Below, piece after piece: positions 40,800-52,777 of a stretch of 64,000 bases of DNA. The stretch is from assembly GCA_024694625.1 (NCBI GenBank), contig JAILJP010000022.1, positions 1-64,000 of the forward strand, written 5' to 3'. This DNA is from Lachnospiraceae bacterium (GTDB taxonomy: Bacteria; Bacillota; Clostridia; Lachnospirales; Lachnospiraceae). The position numbers and the translations under genes are program-made. The notes beneath the pieces were generated by a model, which saw nothing but the letters and a program-made list of their open reading frames with translations, had not been told where the DNA came from and searched no databases. Numbering within the stretch: the first letter of the stretch is position 1; the number at the start of each line of letters is the position of its first letter.

Positions 40800-41774
40800 T
40801 CAAACTAAAATTTCATATAATTCGTCATCTATCTGTTTAAAATTTAACTTTTTTAATAATTTAACCGATGGGACGTTTTCCTTATCCACTTGAGCATAGA
40901 TTCTCTTCTTATGTAAGGTATGAAATGTATAGTCGATAATAGCCTTGCATACCTCTGTAGCGTAGCCTTGATTTTGATACTCCTCTTTAATGGCATATCC
41001 AAGTTCCACCGTGTCCGGATCGCTTCTGTAATCATCGTCCTCTCGTCGGGAACTATGCTCGATTCCTCCTCTGGATTCCACTCCTGCCCGGCCGATTAGC
41101 TCTTTTGATTCCTTATCAAAGACCAGCCACATACCATAATCGTAAAAACCATAAACCTTTTCGATGTAATTTGCCTCATAAGCCGCTTCTTCTTCTCTTT
41201 CATACAAAGGCTCCATATAATCCGTCATATGTTCGCCTTCGTATAGTTTGAACAAATCATCCAAATCCTTCATGGAAAACTCACGTATTACCGTACGCTT
41301 TGTTTCCATTATATATAAGGGAATCTTGTGGAAACGATGATGTACCTTCCACAGGTAAGAAAAGTCTACGCTTTCAAAGCTCAAAAGAATCCAATTGTTT
41401 TCTAACTGACAGGATAGCCCTCCCTCATATGCAATGATGGGAATATTCTCCCCCCTAAAATAATCGATCAGTTCCTGCTTTTGACAAATGGCAACGCAAA
41501 AAAGACCGGACAGACCCTTTACGTCTGCCTCAGTCTTTATGTAATCATGTAGATGTTCCCGTTCTTCTTCTGCCAAAGTTGAGGCAAGTTTGGTTACACG
41601 CTGTTTGTGAACTCCGTTATAATTCTCATCAATGATGAATTCACCATTTTCAAATCCTACCTGTATTATTCGAAATCTGTCCAATTGACACTTTGCCAAA
41701 AACAGATCTAAAAATCCCATCTCCGTAGGATTTAAAAGACTTCCGTCCACCTGTAGATAAAGTATTTTTTCCAT
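40800..41774 (-). CDS. GNAT acetyltransferase with uncharacterised ~150-aa N-terminal domain
   Basis: C-terminal GNAT motifs (LGYAIKEEYQNQGYATEVCKAIIDYTF, NVPSVKLLKKLNF). Confidence 0.85.
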   Translation of the reverse strand: MEKILYLQVDGSLLNPTEMGFLDLFLAKCQLDRFRIIQVGFENGEFIIDENYNGVHKQRVTKLASTLAEEEREHLHDYIKTEADVKGLSGLFCVAICQKQELIDYFRGENIPIIAYEGGLSCQLENNWILLSFESVDFSYLWKVHHRFHKIPLYIMETKRTVIREFSMKDLDDLFKLYEGEHMTDYMEPLYEREEEAAYEANYIEKVYGFYDYGMWLVFDKESKELIGRAGVESRGGIEHSSRREDDDYRSDPDTVELGYAIKEEYQNQGYATEVCKAIIDYTFHTLHKKRIYAQVDKENVPSVKLLKKLNFKQIDDELYEILV

Positions 41775-42988
41775 TATAAGTTTTTAATTCTTTCCAATGC
41801 TTTCTTTGAATTTTCCAAAGTACCGAAAGCAGTCAATCTAAAGTAGTGTTCACCACTGGGGCCAAATCCGCTACCGGGTGTTCCCACTACGCAAGCATTC
41901 TCCAAAAGATAATCAAAGAATTCCCATGAAGTCATTTTGTCGGGAGTCTTCATCCAAATATAAGGGGCATTTACTCCACCGTAAACTTCAAGGCCCGCAT
42001 CCTTTAATCCTTCACGAATGGTTTTGGCATTGTTCATATAATAGCCAACCAATTCCTGAACTTCCTTTTGTCCAGCTTCGGAATATACTGCCTCTCCGGC
42101 TCTTTGAATAATGTAAGGGGCACCGTTGAATTTGGTACCGTGACGTCTTGCCCACATATCGTGCAAAGATACGCCGTCGCATTTTAATTCCTTTGGTACA
42201 ACAGTAAAACCTAAACGCACGCCGGTAAATCCCGCATTTTTAGAAAAGCTGCGGATTTCAATAGCGCATGTTTTTGCTCCTTCACATTCGTAAATACTAT
42301 GTGCCACATCCTCTTCGGAAATATATGCCTCATAAGCTGCATCATAAATAATCAAACAGCCGTTTTTGTTGGCGTAGTCCACCCACTCTTGAAGCTGTGC
42401 TTTTGTAATGGTAGTTCCTGTAGGATTGTTGGGGAAACATAAATAAATAATATCGGGAGTTTCCTTGGGAAATTCCGGTACGAATCCATTTTCTGCTGTG
42501 GTGGGCATATAAATAATATCGCTCCATTTTTCCAATGTGCTGTCATAGTTGCCGCAACGTCCACCCATAACATTGGAATCCACGTAAACAGGATACACAG
42601 GATCACAAACGGCAATCTTGTTGTCTGTAGCAAACAATTCCTGAATATTCCCGGAATCGGATTTTGCCCCGTCGGAAACAAATATTTCATCTGCTGCTAT
42701 ATCACAACCCCTTCTGACATAATCCCATTTACAAATGGCATCTCTCAAAAAATCATAACCTAAATCCGGTGCATATCCCCGGAAGGTATCGGCATCTCCC
42801 ATTTCGTCTACAGCTTTGTGAAGTGCATCAATCACACTGTTGGTAAGAGGTCTTGTAACATCTCCGATTCCCAAACGGATAATCTCCTTGTCGGGATTGG
42901 CCTCCTGAAAAGCTGCAACCTTTTTTGCAATATTGGAAAATAAATAGCTTCCCGGTAATTTCTGATAGTTTGTGTTAATTTTGTACAT
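41774..42988 (-). CDS. dapL: LL-diaminopimelate aminotransferase
   Basis: PLP class I aminotransferase; [35 protein letters not shown]. Confidence 0.93.
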   Translation of the reverse strand: MYKINTNYQKLPGSYLFSNIAKKVAAFQEANPDKEIIRLGIGDVTRPLTNSVIDALHKAVDEMGDADTFRGYAPDLGYDFLRDAICKWDYVRRGCDIAADEIFVSDGAKSDSGNIQELFATDNKIAVCDPVYPVYVDSNVMGGRCGNYDSTLEKWSDIIYMPTTAENGFVPEFPKETPDIIYLCFPNNPTGTTITKAQLQEWVDYANKNGCLIIYDAAYEAYISEEDVAHSIYECEGAKTCAIEIRSFSKNAGFTGVRLGFTVVPKELKCDGVSLHDMWARRHGTKFNGAPYIIQRAGEAVYSEAGQKEVQELVGYYMNNAKTIREGLKDAGLEVYGGVNAPYIWMKTPDKMTSWEFFDYLLENACVVGTPGSGFGPSGEHYFRLTAFGTLENSKKALERIKNL

Positions 42989-43033
42989 CTTTTTTCTTCC
43001 TTTTCTTTATAAAACTAGTATTTCATCTGTGCA

Positions 43034-43915
43034 TTAATTCTTCGAATAGATTTTGATATCATCTTTTTCGAAATCTTCCGGCGGGAAAATCTCTCCGGAA
43101 AAGACAACCGTAGCCGGTCCGGTCATATAAACCTTATCCTCGGTTCTGTCGTATGAAATTTTTAACTTTCCTCCCAAGAGTTCCAGTTCCACTGTATCTT
43201 CGGTCAAACCGTTTAAGATAGCAGCCACTGCCGTAGCGCAGGCACCGGTACCGCAAGCCAAAGTCTCTCCACTTCCTCTTTCCCATACACGCATACGAAT
43301 ATGAGTTTTGTCAATAACGTTGGCAAACTCTGTATTGGTACGCTTGGGGAAGGTCTCATGATTCTCAAACTTGGGGCCGATTTTTTCCAAATCAAGCTGT
43401 CGAATATCCTGATCCATAAAGGTAACACAATGGGGATTTCCCATGGAAACACAGGTAACAGGATAAATCTTTCCATCCACTTCCATAGGCTCGTTAATCA
43501 TTTGTTTTTCCGGGAATGTAACCGGAACCTTTGCAGCATCCAAAATAGGAGAACCCATATCCACACGAACTGAAGTCACTTTGTGGTCGGAAACCTCCAA
43601 CTGTAAGGTTTTCACTCCTGCCAAGGTTTCAACGGTAATTTCGGTTTTGTCCGTAAGTCCAAAATCATAAACAAATTTTGCTACGCAACGAATCCCGTTT
43701 CCGCACATCTCACCTCTGGAACCGTCTGCATTATACATTGCCATTTCAAAATCGGCAACCTTGGACGGTTTGATTAAAATCAATCCATCGGAACCAATGC
43801 CAAAATGTCTGTCACTGACAAACACAGCGACTTTTTCCGGATGTTCCACTGTTTCTTCAAAACAGTTTACATAAACATAATCATTTCCCAAGCCATGCAT
43901 TTTTGTAAATTTCAT
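43034..43915 (-). CDS. dapF: Diaminopimelate epimerase
   Basis: MHGLGNDYVYVN, GEMCGNGIRC, ERGSGETLACGTGACA. Confidence 0.96.
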   Translation of the reverse strand: MKFTKMHGLGNDYVYVNCFEETVEHPEKVAVFVSDRHFGIGSDGLILIKPSKVADFEMAMYNADGSRGEMCGNGIRCVAKFVYDFGLTDKTEITVETLAGVKTLQLEVSDHKVTSVRVDMGSPILDAAKVPVTFPEKQMINEPMEVDGKIYPVTCVSMGNPHCVTFMDQDIRQLDLEKIGPKFENHETFPKRTNTEFANVIDKTHIRMRVWERGSGETLACGTGACATAVAAILNGLTEDTVELELLGGKLKISYDRTEDKVYMTGPATVVFSGEIFPPEDFEKDDIKIYSKN

Positions 43916-43930
43916 AGTAAGCCTCCTTAT

Positions 43931-44713
43931 CTAAATCGATGACTGACACATTTGTTTGACCGTTTCGTAGTTTAACTTCCCGCCAAACAAATCCAAAGCT
44001 GAGCCAACGGTAATATTCAATTTTCCTTTTCCATAGGTTTGAATTAAATCAATATCATCATAATCACTGATGCCACCGGCATAGGTAAGGGCATTTCCCT
44101 CATAATCAGATAGAATTTCAATCAAATCCTTGTCGATTCCCTCTGACTTTCCCTCCACGTCAGCTGCATGGATTAAAAACTCATCACAATAGGGAGCTAG
44201 TTTTTCCAACAACTCCGGTGTAACCTCTTCTTTTGTAAAGGTTTGCCAACGGTCTGTTACCACATAATAATTTCTGTGATGACGTCTGCAGCTTAAGTCC
44301 AACACAATATGTTCCTTTCCCACTGCATCCCGCAACCGTTCTAAATTGGTGTAGTTGATTTCTCCATTGGAAAACACATAAGACGTTACAATCACATGAC
44401 TGGCGCCGGCATCAATAAACTCTTTGGCGTTTTCCGCCGTGATACCGCCACCTACCTGAAGCCCTCCGGGATAGGCACCTAATGCCTTCATAGCCTGGGC
44501 TTTGGTTTCTAAATAATAGGGGGAGTCTTTTTTATTTAACAAAATGACATGCCCACCTTTTAATCCTTCCTGTTGATAAAACTCTGCGAAAAAGTCCGCA
44601 TCCTTTTCCGAGACGAAATTTTCTTCGGCCTTGTCTCCCTCATCCACCAAGGAACTACCCACAATCTGCTTTACCTTTCCGTTGTGGATGTCAATACAGG
44701 GTCTAAATTCCAT
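43931..44713 (-). CDS. hisA: Eukaryotic-type HisA (ProFAR isomerase, HIS6-like)
   Basis: CIDIHNGKVKQIVG, VGGGI, VTSYVF, VLDLSCR, DRWQTFT, EFLIHAADVEG, LTYAGGISDYDDI, GSALDLFGG: matches HIS6-type rather than typical bacterial HisA motifs. Confidence 0.85.
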   Translation of the reverse strand: MEFRPCIDIHNGKVKQIVGSSLVDEGDKAEENFVSEKDADFFAEFYQQEGLKGGHVILLNKKDSPYYLETKAQAMKALGAYPGGLQVGGGITAENAKEFIDAGASHVIVTSYVFSNGEINYTNLERLRDAVGKEHIVLDLSCRRHHRNYYVVTDRWQTFTKEEVTPELLEKLAPYCDEFLIHAADVEGKSEGIDKDLIEILSDYEGNALTYAGGISDYDDIDLIQTYGKGKLNITVGSALDLFGGKLNYETVKQMCQSSI

Positions 44714-44729
44714 AATTCCTCCAAGTAAT

Positions 44730-45167
44730 CTATTTCACTTTACAACTTCGCGATCCGGACCAAAGTCCGTATACCGTTCGGCCGGATGCATTCTTTTTGT
44801 ATGCCCGCACCTGAACATATAAGGTTTTGCCCTCTCGGAGATTTGCTTCCGTATGACTGGTGGAAGCTGTACGATAGGTCTTTGCCAACAGCATCAGACG
44901 ATTTCCTGAGACGCGGAACTGATATCCATCCACACCCCCTAAGGTAGATGTGGTCATAGTAACATGTCCGGGGTCTGAATTATTTAAGTTAAGATTAACT
45001 GCTCTTGGAATGGCAATTTCAGACACATACTGCAATCTGCCATTTACAAATTTCAGATTGTAATCCCTGCTGTAAAGTCCCATTAACATAAAAACCGAAA
45101 TCAGGGCGATTACCCCTAATACACCAATGGTTTGACCCATATTTCGAAAAAATCCATGTTTTTTCAT
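44730..45167 (-). CDS. Small membrane-anchored protein with Fn3-like domain
   Basis: One N-terminal TM; YQFRVSG...GKTLYVQVRAYKKNASGRTVYGLWS pattern typical of Fn3-like modules. Confidence 0.65.
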   Translation of the reverse strand: MKKHGFFRNMGQTIGVLGVIALISVFMLMGLYSRDYNLKFVNGRLQYVSEIAIPRAVNLNLNNSDPGHVTMTTSTLGGVDGYQFRVSGNRLMLLAKTYRTASTSHTEANLREGKTLYVQVRAYKKNASGRTVYGLWSGSRSCKVK

Positions 45168-45270
45168 ATTCCCTCACTCATCCTTCCTGCAAGTATAGAA
45201 ACCTTCTCGTCCAATTACATTATACATATTTTCTTTCTTAAGATAAAGTACGGAAAAAGCCGAAAAATCA

Positions 45271-45299
45271 TTGACACTCGAGGAGTAGTTTGCTAAAAT
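45271..45299 (+). promoter_or_regulatory. Strong sigma-A promoter of guaB
   Basis: TTGACA-17-TAAAAT with extended -10 (TGC). Confidence 0.85.
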
Positions 45300-45330
45300 T
45301 TTTTCAATTATCGTAAATTAGTATATATAA

Positions 45331-46814
<1,484 letters not shown>

Positions 46815-46815
<1 letters not shown>

Positions 46816-47019
46816 GGGACGGTTCTTTTGTCTTCATGTTAAAACCATAAAAAATATAGACAATAGGGACGGTTCTTATGTCTTCATATTAAATTATTAG
46901 AAAAAAATCGAGGTGTCGATACGACACCTCGATTTTTATTTTTATTCTATACACATGAAGACATAAGAACCGTCCCCATTGTCCCAAGACATAAGAACCG
47001 TCCCCATTGTCCCCCATTG
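46815..47019. repeat. Cluster of four GGGACGGTTCTT(A/T)TGTCTTC repeats, two in each orientation
   Basis: Copies at 46815-46837, 46866-46888, and inverted at 46955-46977 and 46986-47005, flanking the terminator. Confidence 0.85.
46903..46937. terminator. Bidirectional Rho-independent terminator between guaB and recN
   Basis: Perfect 16-bp stem AAAAATCGAGGTGTCG/CGACACCTCGATTTTT with 3-nt loop. Confidence 0.92.
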
Positions 47020-48708
47020 TCATTGTTTTTTTCGGTCTGCCAACTCTTTTAATTCCCGGGCATTTTCCAAGGTGGCATTGGTAATCTCAGCACCTCCCAC
47101 CATACGGGCCAGTTCTTTCGTCACCTGTTCACCGTACAATTCTTCAATGGTGGATACGGTAGCCTTTGTACCATCTGTTACCACCACATCTTTTTCAATT
47201 AAGAAATGATGATCCGCCATAGCTGCTATCTGAGGCAAATGGGTAATCAAAATCACCTGGTGCGCCTTGGAAACAAGATAGATTTTTTCTGAAACTGCCT
47301 GAGCAGTCCGTCCGGAAATACCCGCATCGATCTCATCAAAAATCAAGGTGTCGATGGAATCGCTTTCCGCCAAAATCGTCTTAATGGCAAGCATCACTCG
47401 AGACAACTCACCACCGGATGCAATCTCTTTTAAAGGTCGAAGGGGTTCTCCCGGATTTGTGGAAATCATAAACTCCCCTTCATCATAACCGTTGGCACTG
47501 TATTCCTTGGCCTTGGTAAAGGCCATATCAAACTTCACATCCAAAAAGTTCAAATCCAGCAGCGCATCTTTTACCAATGCACAAAGATTTACCGCCTGGG
47601 ACTGACGAAGTACCGATAAACCGGAAGACAACTCTTCCACTCGTTTGGTTGCCTTTTTCAACTCCTCTTCCAACTTTGCCAGATACGCATCATAGTCTTT
47701 TAATTTTTCTATTTGCGCCTGCTTCTCTTCACAAGCATTTAGAATCTCTTCTATGGTGCGGCCGTATTTACTCTTTAAGCCGTTGATTTCGTTTAGGCGA
47801 CCTTCCACCTCTGCAAAATGCTCTTTTGAAAAATCCAAGGAATCCACATAATCAGAAACCTCGCGGTTAAAGTCTGACAAGATGCCATCCACATCGGTCA
47901 AGACAGAAATCATATCGGACAATCCATCGTCATAGTCCTCTACACTGCGAAGAGCACGAAGGGCTCGGCCGATTTTATCTGACGCACTGTTTCCGCTTCC
48001 CGATCCGGTTTCTCCATAAGCCTCGTTTAAGGCATCATGGATTTTTTGACCGTTCAACATTTTTTTGTAGGTTTCTTCTAATTCCTCATCTTCCCCTATG
48101 CGAAGTTTTGCATTTTGGATTTCTTCTGTTTCATGTTCCAAAAAAGATAATTCTCTGGCTCTTTCCGATTCGTCTCGGTCCGCTTCTTCGAATTCCTTTT
48201 TCTTTGAAACATAGGTCTGATACGCCTGTGCCAATTCTTCTTTGATTGGCGAAAGGCTGTCTTTTCCAAACTCATCCAATAGTTCCAAATGTTTTTTCTT
48301 GTGCAAAAGAGACTGATTCTCATGCTGGCCGTAGATATCCAAAAGAAGTTCTCCCACTTCTTTTAAACGCTGGGCAGGGAAGGTCTCTCCATTGATTTTT
48401 GCGGAAGAACGTTCACCGGAAATCTTTCTGCTTAAAATCACCTCATCATCATAAACAGAAATATCCATGGCGTTTAAAACCGCCTTTTCCTCTTCCCCAA
48501 CGGAAAATACCGCTTCCACCAAAGCTTCTTCGTTGGGATTTCGCAATGCATCTTTGGACACTTTTTGACCAAGTGCAAAAGACAATGCCCCCAAAATAAT
48601 GGACTTTCCTGCACCGGTTTCACCGGATAGAATATTTAGTCCTTTTCCAAAATGAATCTCTTCTTCTTGTATCAGCGCCAAGTTTTTTACATGTAAATTA
48701 ACAAGCAT
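47020..48708 (-). CDS. recN: DNA repair protein RecN
   Basis: Walker A SGETGAGKSII, LIFDEIDAGISGRTAQAV, ITHLPQIAAMAD. Confidence 0.96.
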   Translation of the reverse strand: MLVNLHVKNLALIQEEEIHFGKGLNILSGETGAGKSIILGALSFALGQKVSKDALRNPNEEALVEAVFSVGEEEKAVLNAMDISVYDDEVILSRKISGERSSAKINGETFPAQRLKEVGELLLDIYGQHENQSLLHKKKHLELLDEFGKDSLSPIKEELAQAYQTYVSKKKEFEEADRDESERARELSFLEHETEEIQNAKLRIGEDEELEETYKKMLNGQKIHDALNEAYGETGSGSGNSASDKIGRALRALRSVEDYDDGLSDMISVLTDVDGILSDFNREVSDYVDSLDFSKEHFAEVEGRLNEINGLKSKYGRTIEEILNACEEKQAQIEKLKDYDAYLAKLEEELKKATKRVEELSSGLSVLRQSQAVNLCALVKDALLDLNFLDVKFDMAFTKAKEYSANGYDEGEFMISTNPGEPLRPLKEIASGGELSRVMLAIKTILAESDSIDTLIFDEIDAGISGRTAQAVSEKIYLVSKAHQVILITHLPQIAAMADHHFLIEKDVVVTDGTKATVSTIEELYGEQVTKELARMVGGAEITNATLENARELKELADRKKQ

Positions 48709-48732
48709 ATTTCCTCCTATGCGCTCTTCTTG

Positions 48733-49185
48733 CTAGCCTTCCAAAGCTTCTTCTAACTGATTCATCACAGAAATGGTATCGTCCACAGAACGAATGGCAC
48801 ACATAATGGTATCATCTCCCGCAATAGAACCTACGATTTCATGAAGTTCCATATGGTCAATGGCAGCCGCTACCGCCATGGCCATTCCTGATACGGTACG
48901 AATTACCAAAATGTTTTGGGCATTGTCCATAGACAAAAATCCATCTCTGAAAATACGTCTGTATTTTTCTGTCAGATCATCTTCTGTTTCCCGATATGCC
49001 ACGTAACGAAGTTTTCCATCGGACAAAGCAACCTTTGTTAACTTCATTTCCCGAATATCTCTGGAAACCGTAGCCTGGGTCACGCTGTAGCCTGCTTTAT
49101 TTAATTCTTCCATCAGCTCCTCTTGGGTACCGATTTCTTTTTTTACAATCAAATCCAGAATCTGATTCTGACGTTGTGTTTTCAT
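48733..49185 (-). CDS. argR: Arginine repressor
   Basis: ATVSRDIREMKLTKV, C-terminal GSIAGDDTIMC; operon context. Confidence 0.95.
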   Translation of the reverse strand: MKTQRQNQILDLIVKKEIGTQEELMEELNKAGYSVTQATVSRDIREMKLTKVALSDGKLRYVAYRETEDDLTEKYRRIFRDGFLSMDNAQNILVIRTVSGMAMAVAAAIDHMELHEIVGSIAGDDTIMCAIRSVDDTISVMNQLEEALEG

Positions 49186-49186
49186 A

Positions 49187-50035
49187 TTAATTCTCCTGCA
49201 TTTTGTTTCTCATTCTCTCCAAAAAGTTCATACGACTCATAAAAATCATCTTTGTCTTCCGATTGGATTTGTGTACCACCAGCTTGTCCCCCGGAACCAT
49301 GTTAAAAGGAAAACTTCCGTCAAACAAAACCGTAGCAGCTTCCACCGCACTGTGACGTCTCGGTGTAATCTCAATGGAGATTTCATCCTCGGAATCCAAA
49401 ACAATACTTCTGGAGTTTAGGGTATGAGGATTGATGGGTGTCATAAGAATTGCCTCGGTCTTGGGATCCACAATAGGTCCATTGGCTGAAAGGTTGTATG
49501 CCGTAGAACCGGTAGGCGTTGCAAAAATCATTCCGTCCCCCTGAATGGAATAAAGATATTCTCCATTAATATAAACAGTCAAACGAATTACGGATTTTCC
49601 GTCATCGGCGGAAACCACAATATCGTTTAAGGAATGCTGCACCTGGGTTTTTCTTCCATCTGCCTTTACCACATATCCGGAAACCATCATACGCTCTTCT
49701 ATCTCGTATTCATCTGCAAACATCCGATCCAATGCGGAAAAAACAGACTCTTCATTTAAATCACAAAGATACCCTAAATGACCGTGATTTACCCCTATTA
49801 AAGGTGCATTTGATTCGAAGGTCATTTGTGCTGCACGGACCAAAGTGCCGTCCCCTCCGACGGTAAATATGGCTTCTACACCTTCCGGAACGTTGATTCC
49901 AAGGTTACTGGAATCTCTTGGGCGGGCAACCACTGTAGCGACGCCGCCTTTTCCTTCAATGTAGTTTTTTAATTCTGTGGTAAAGGGATGCTTTAACTCC
50001 CTTTCGTTTTTTGTAACAATCAAGTAATTCTTCAT
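49187..50035 (-). CDS. nadK: NAD kinase
   Basis: FTVGGDGTLVRAA, ATPTGSTAYNLSANGP. Confidence 0.94.
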   Translation of the reverse strand: MKNYLIVTKNERELKHPFTTELKNYIEGKGGVATVVARPRDSSNLGINVPEGVEAIFTVGGDGTLVRAAQMTFESNAPLIGVNHGHLGYLCDLNEESVFSALDRMFADEYEIEERMMVSGYVVKADGRKTQVQHSLNDIVVSADDGKSVIRLTVYINGEYLYSIQGDGMIFATPTGSTAYNLSANGPIVDPKTEAILMTPINPHTLNSRSIVLDSEDEISIEITPRRHSAVEAATVLFDGSFPFNMVPGDKLVVHKSNRKTKMIFMSRMNFLERMRNKMQEN

Positions 50036-50056
50036 TTTCTTTTTACGTATTCTTCC

Positions 50057-50905
50057 TTATTTATCCAACTGTTGATGGGCCAAATCCACAATTTCCTTAG
50101 GATGCACATCCTTAGAGATTTCCACATCTCCTACAACATGCGCCTCTTCATTTTCTCCTTCTAAACGGCCGTCTTTTAGAAGATGAACCAGATATTCGAT
50201 ATTTCCTTCCGGTCCCTTTACCGGAGAATAGGAAAGGCCCAAAACGGAAAATCCGTTTGCCGTGGCAAATCCAAGGACATTTTCGATTACTTCCAAATGA
50301 ACCTTTGGATCACGAACCACACCTTTTTTTCCAACCTTTTCTCTTCCCGCTTCAAACTGGGGCTTAATCAGGCAAACCATTTCCCCTTTGTCCTTTAAAA
50401 GCCGAAAGGCTGCAGGAAGGACCTTTGACAAAGAAATAAAGGAAACATCCACAGATGCAAAATCCAATACATCATCAATATCCTCCGGTGTTACGTAGCG
50501 AATATTGGTTTTTTCCATACATACCACCCGCTCATCCTGGCGAAGTTTCCAGGCAAACTGGCCATATCCCACATCCACTGCATATACTTTGGCAGCAAAG
50601 TTTTGTAACATACAATCCGTAAATCCTCCTGTGGAGGCACCGATATCCATGCATATTTTCCCTGTTAAATCGATGGGGAATTCCGCCATAGCCTTTTCCA
50701 ATTTCAAACCACCACGGCTTACATATTTCAAGGTATCTCCGTGAATTTCGATTTGGACGGTGGAGGAAAATACACTTCCAGCCTTATCCTCTCTTTCATT
50801 ATCCACAAATACCTGTCCGGCCATAATCAAAGCCTTTGCCTTTTCTCTAGAAGGCGCCAACCCACGATTTACCAGCAATACATCTAAACGTTCTTTTTCT
50901 TTCAT
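50057..50905 (-). CDS. tlyA: TlyA-family rRNA (cytidine-2'-O) methyltransferase
   Basis: S4 domain N-terminus, DIGASTGGFTDCMLQ, LIKPQFEAGR. Confidence 0.92.
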   Translation of the reverse strand: MKEKERLDVLLVNRGLAPSREKAKALIMAGQVFVDNEREDKAGSVFSSTVQIEIHGDTLKYVSRGGLKLEKAMAEFPIDLTGKICMDIGASTGGFTDCMLQNFAAKVYAVDVGYGQFAWKLRQDERVVCMEKTNIRYVTPEDIDDVLDFASVDVSFISLSKVLPAAFRLLKDKGEMVCLIKPQFEAGREKVGKKGVVRDPKVHLEVIENVLGFATANGFSVLGLSYSPVKGPEGNIEYLVHLLKDGRLEGENEEAHVVGDVEISKDVHPKEIVDLAHQQLDK

Positions 50906-50912
50906 GATTCAC

Positions 50913-52769
50913 CTAATTTAAAATATCCATTACCCGCTGGGCCACACCCTTTGCGTCAATACCAAGCTTTTCTTTTAAGACATCCACTGCACCGTGCTGA
51001 ATAAAGGTATCGGGGATACCAACAATTTCACAGTGTCCCTCGTAGTCCATTTCATGAAGACATGCCAATACATGTTCTCCGAAGCCACCGATTTTAGCGT
51101 TTTCTTCCAAGGTAACAATGGTTTTATATCGTTTGGATGCCTGTTTCAAATACTCTGTATCCAAAGGCTTTGCAAAACGGGCATTACATACCGCAACTTC
51201 AATTCCAAAGTCTTTTAAAATATTCCGAGCCTCCATGGCTGTATCCACCATGCTTCCAATGGCAAAGAGTAACACCTCTCCCTCTTCTATCATGGGTTCG
51301 GCTTTTCCCAGCAGTATGGGAGCACGGAACTCTTCATAACGGATATTTGCCTCCCCTCTAGGATAACGAAGGGCAATAGGACCGTTATAGTCCACAGCAA
51401 ACTTCATCATATCAGAAAGCTCGTATTTGTTCTTTGGAGCCATAATCACCATGTTTGGCATGGGAGACAAAAAGGAAATATCAAAAACACCCTGATGGGT
51501 CACTCCGTCTTTCCCTACCAGACCGGCACGATCAATGGCAAACACCACATGGAGATTCTGGACGCAAACATCATGCAACACCTGATCGTATGCTCTTTGC
51601 AAAAATGAGGAATACAGCGCCACCACAGGTTTTAACCCCTGGGTTGCCAAAGCTGCGGCAAAGGTTACCGCATGTTCTTCTGCAATTCCCACATCAAAGA
51701 ACCGCTCCGGAAACATATTATGAAATCGCTTCAATCCAGTACCGTCCATCATGGCAGCGGTAATGGCTACCACCTTTTCATCACGGTCACCCATTTTTCG
51801 CATAACCGTAGAAAAGATATCCGTATAGGAAGGATTGGTACTCTTTAAAGGAAGACCCTTTTCTTTATCAAAGGGATCTGCCCCATGAAATCTGGAAGGA
51901 TGGCGAACTGCCGGAGCAAATCCACGGCCTTTTTCTGTCAGAACATGAACCAATACCGGTCCCTGATACAACGCAGCACGCTTCAATACCCGAACCATCT
52001 CTTCCACATTGTGTCCGTCTATGGGACCAATGTACATAACACCCAGTTCCTCAAACATCATGCCGGGAATCATAAGATGCTTAAGGGAACTTTTCATTTT
52101 TCTAAGTCCGGAAACCATCTTGTCGCCCACCACAGGGATTTTTTCCAAAGAAGACTGTACCCCTTCTTTGAAACCACGGTAACCTGTGCTGGTACGTAAT
52201 TTTGAAAGATGATCCCGCATACCTCCAACATTTTCCGAAATGGACATATTATTGTCGTTTAACACAATAATATAGTTGGATTTCAACGCTGCGGCATTGT
52301 TTAAAGCTTCATATACCATGCCGCCGGTCAAGGAACCATCTCCGATTACAGATACCACATGATAGTCCTCGTGTTTCAGTTCTCTGGCAAAGGCCAGCCC
52401 CAATCCTGCAGAAAGGGAAGTGGAACTATGTCCCACGCCGAAACAATCACATTCACTTTCATCTCTTTTGGGAAAGCCGCTCAGTCCTTCATAAGCGCGA
52501 AGGGTGGGAAAGGCATCCTTGCGCCCGGTTAAGATTTTATGTGTATAAGACTGATGCCCCACATCCCAGACAATTTTGTCCTTGGGCAAATCAAACACCA
52601 AATGAAGGGCTATGGTAAGTTCCACCACTCCTAAATTGGATGCTAAATGTCCACCGGTATGGGAAATTGTATCAATCAGAAATGTACGTATTTCTTCCGG
52701 CAAAGCCTGAAGTTCTTCTGTTGTTAAGTTTTTGATATCATTGGCTTTTTCGATTTTCTCTAACGCCAT
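50913..52769 (-). CDS. dxs: 1-deoxy-D-xylulose-5-phosphate synthase
   Basis: Transketolase-type TPP motif GDGSLTGGMVYEALNNA, HVLTEKGRGF, GIAEEHAVTFA. Confidence 0.97.
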   Translation of the reverse strand: MALEKIEKANDIKNLTTEELQALPEEIRTFLIDTISHTGGHLASNLGVVELTIALHLVFDLPKDKIVWDVGHQSYTHKILTGRKDAFPTLRAYEGLSGFPKRDESECDCFGVGHSSTSLSAGLGLAFARELKHEDYHVVSVIGDGSLTGGMVYEALNNAAALKSNYIIVLNDNNMSISENVGGMRDHLSKLRTSTGYRGFKEGVQSSLEKIPVVGDKMVSGLRKMKSSLKHLMIPGMMFEELGVMYIGPIDGHNVEEMVRVLKRAALYQGPVLVHVLTEKGRGFAPAVRHPSRFHGADPFDKEKGLPLKSTNPSYTDIFSTVMRKMGDRDEKVVAITAAMMDGTGLKRFHNMFPERFFDVGIAEEHAVTFAAALATQGLKPVVALYSSFLQRAYDQVLHDVCVQNLHVVFAIDRAGLVGKDGVTHQGVFDISFLSPMPNMVIMAPKNKYELSDMMKFAVDYNGPIALRYPRGEANIRYEEFRAPILLGKAEPMIEEGEVLLFAIGSMVDTAMEARNILKDFGIEVAVCNARFAKPLDTEYLKQASKRYKTIVTLEENAKIGGFGEHVLACLHEMDYEGHCEIVGIPDTFIQHGAVDVLKEKLGIDAKGVAQRVMDILN

Positions 52770-52777
52770 AAAAACTC

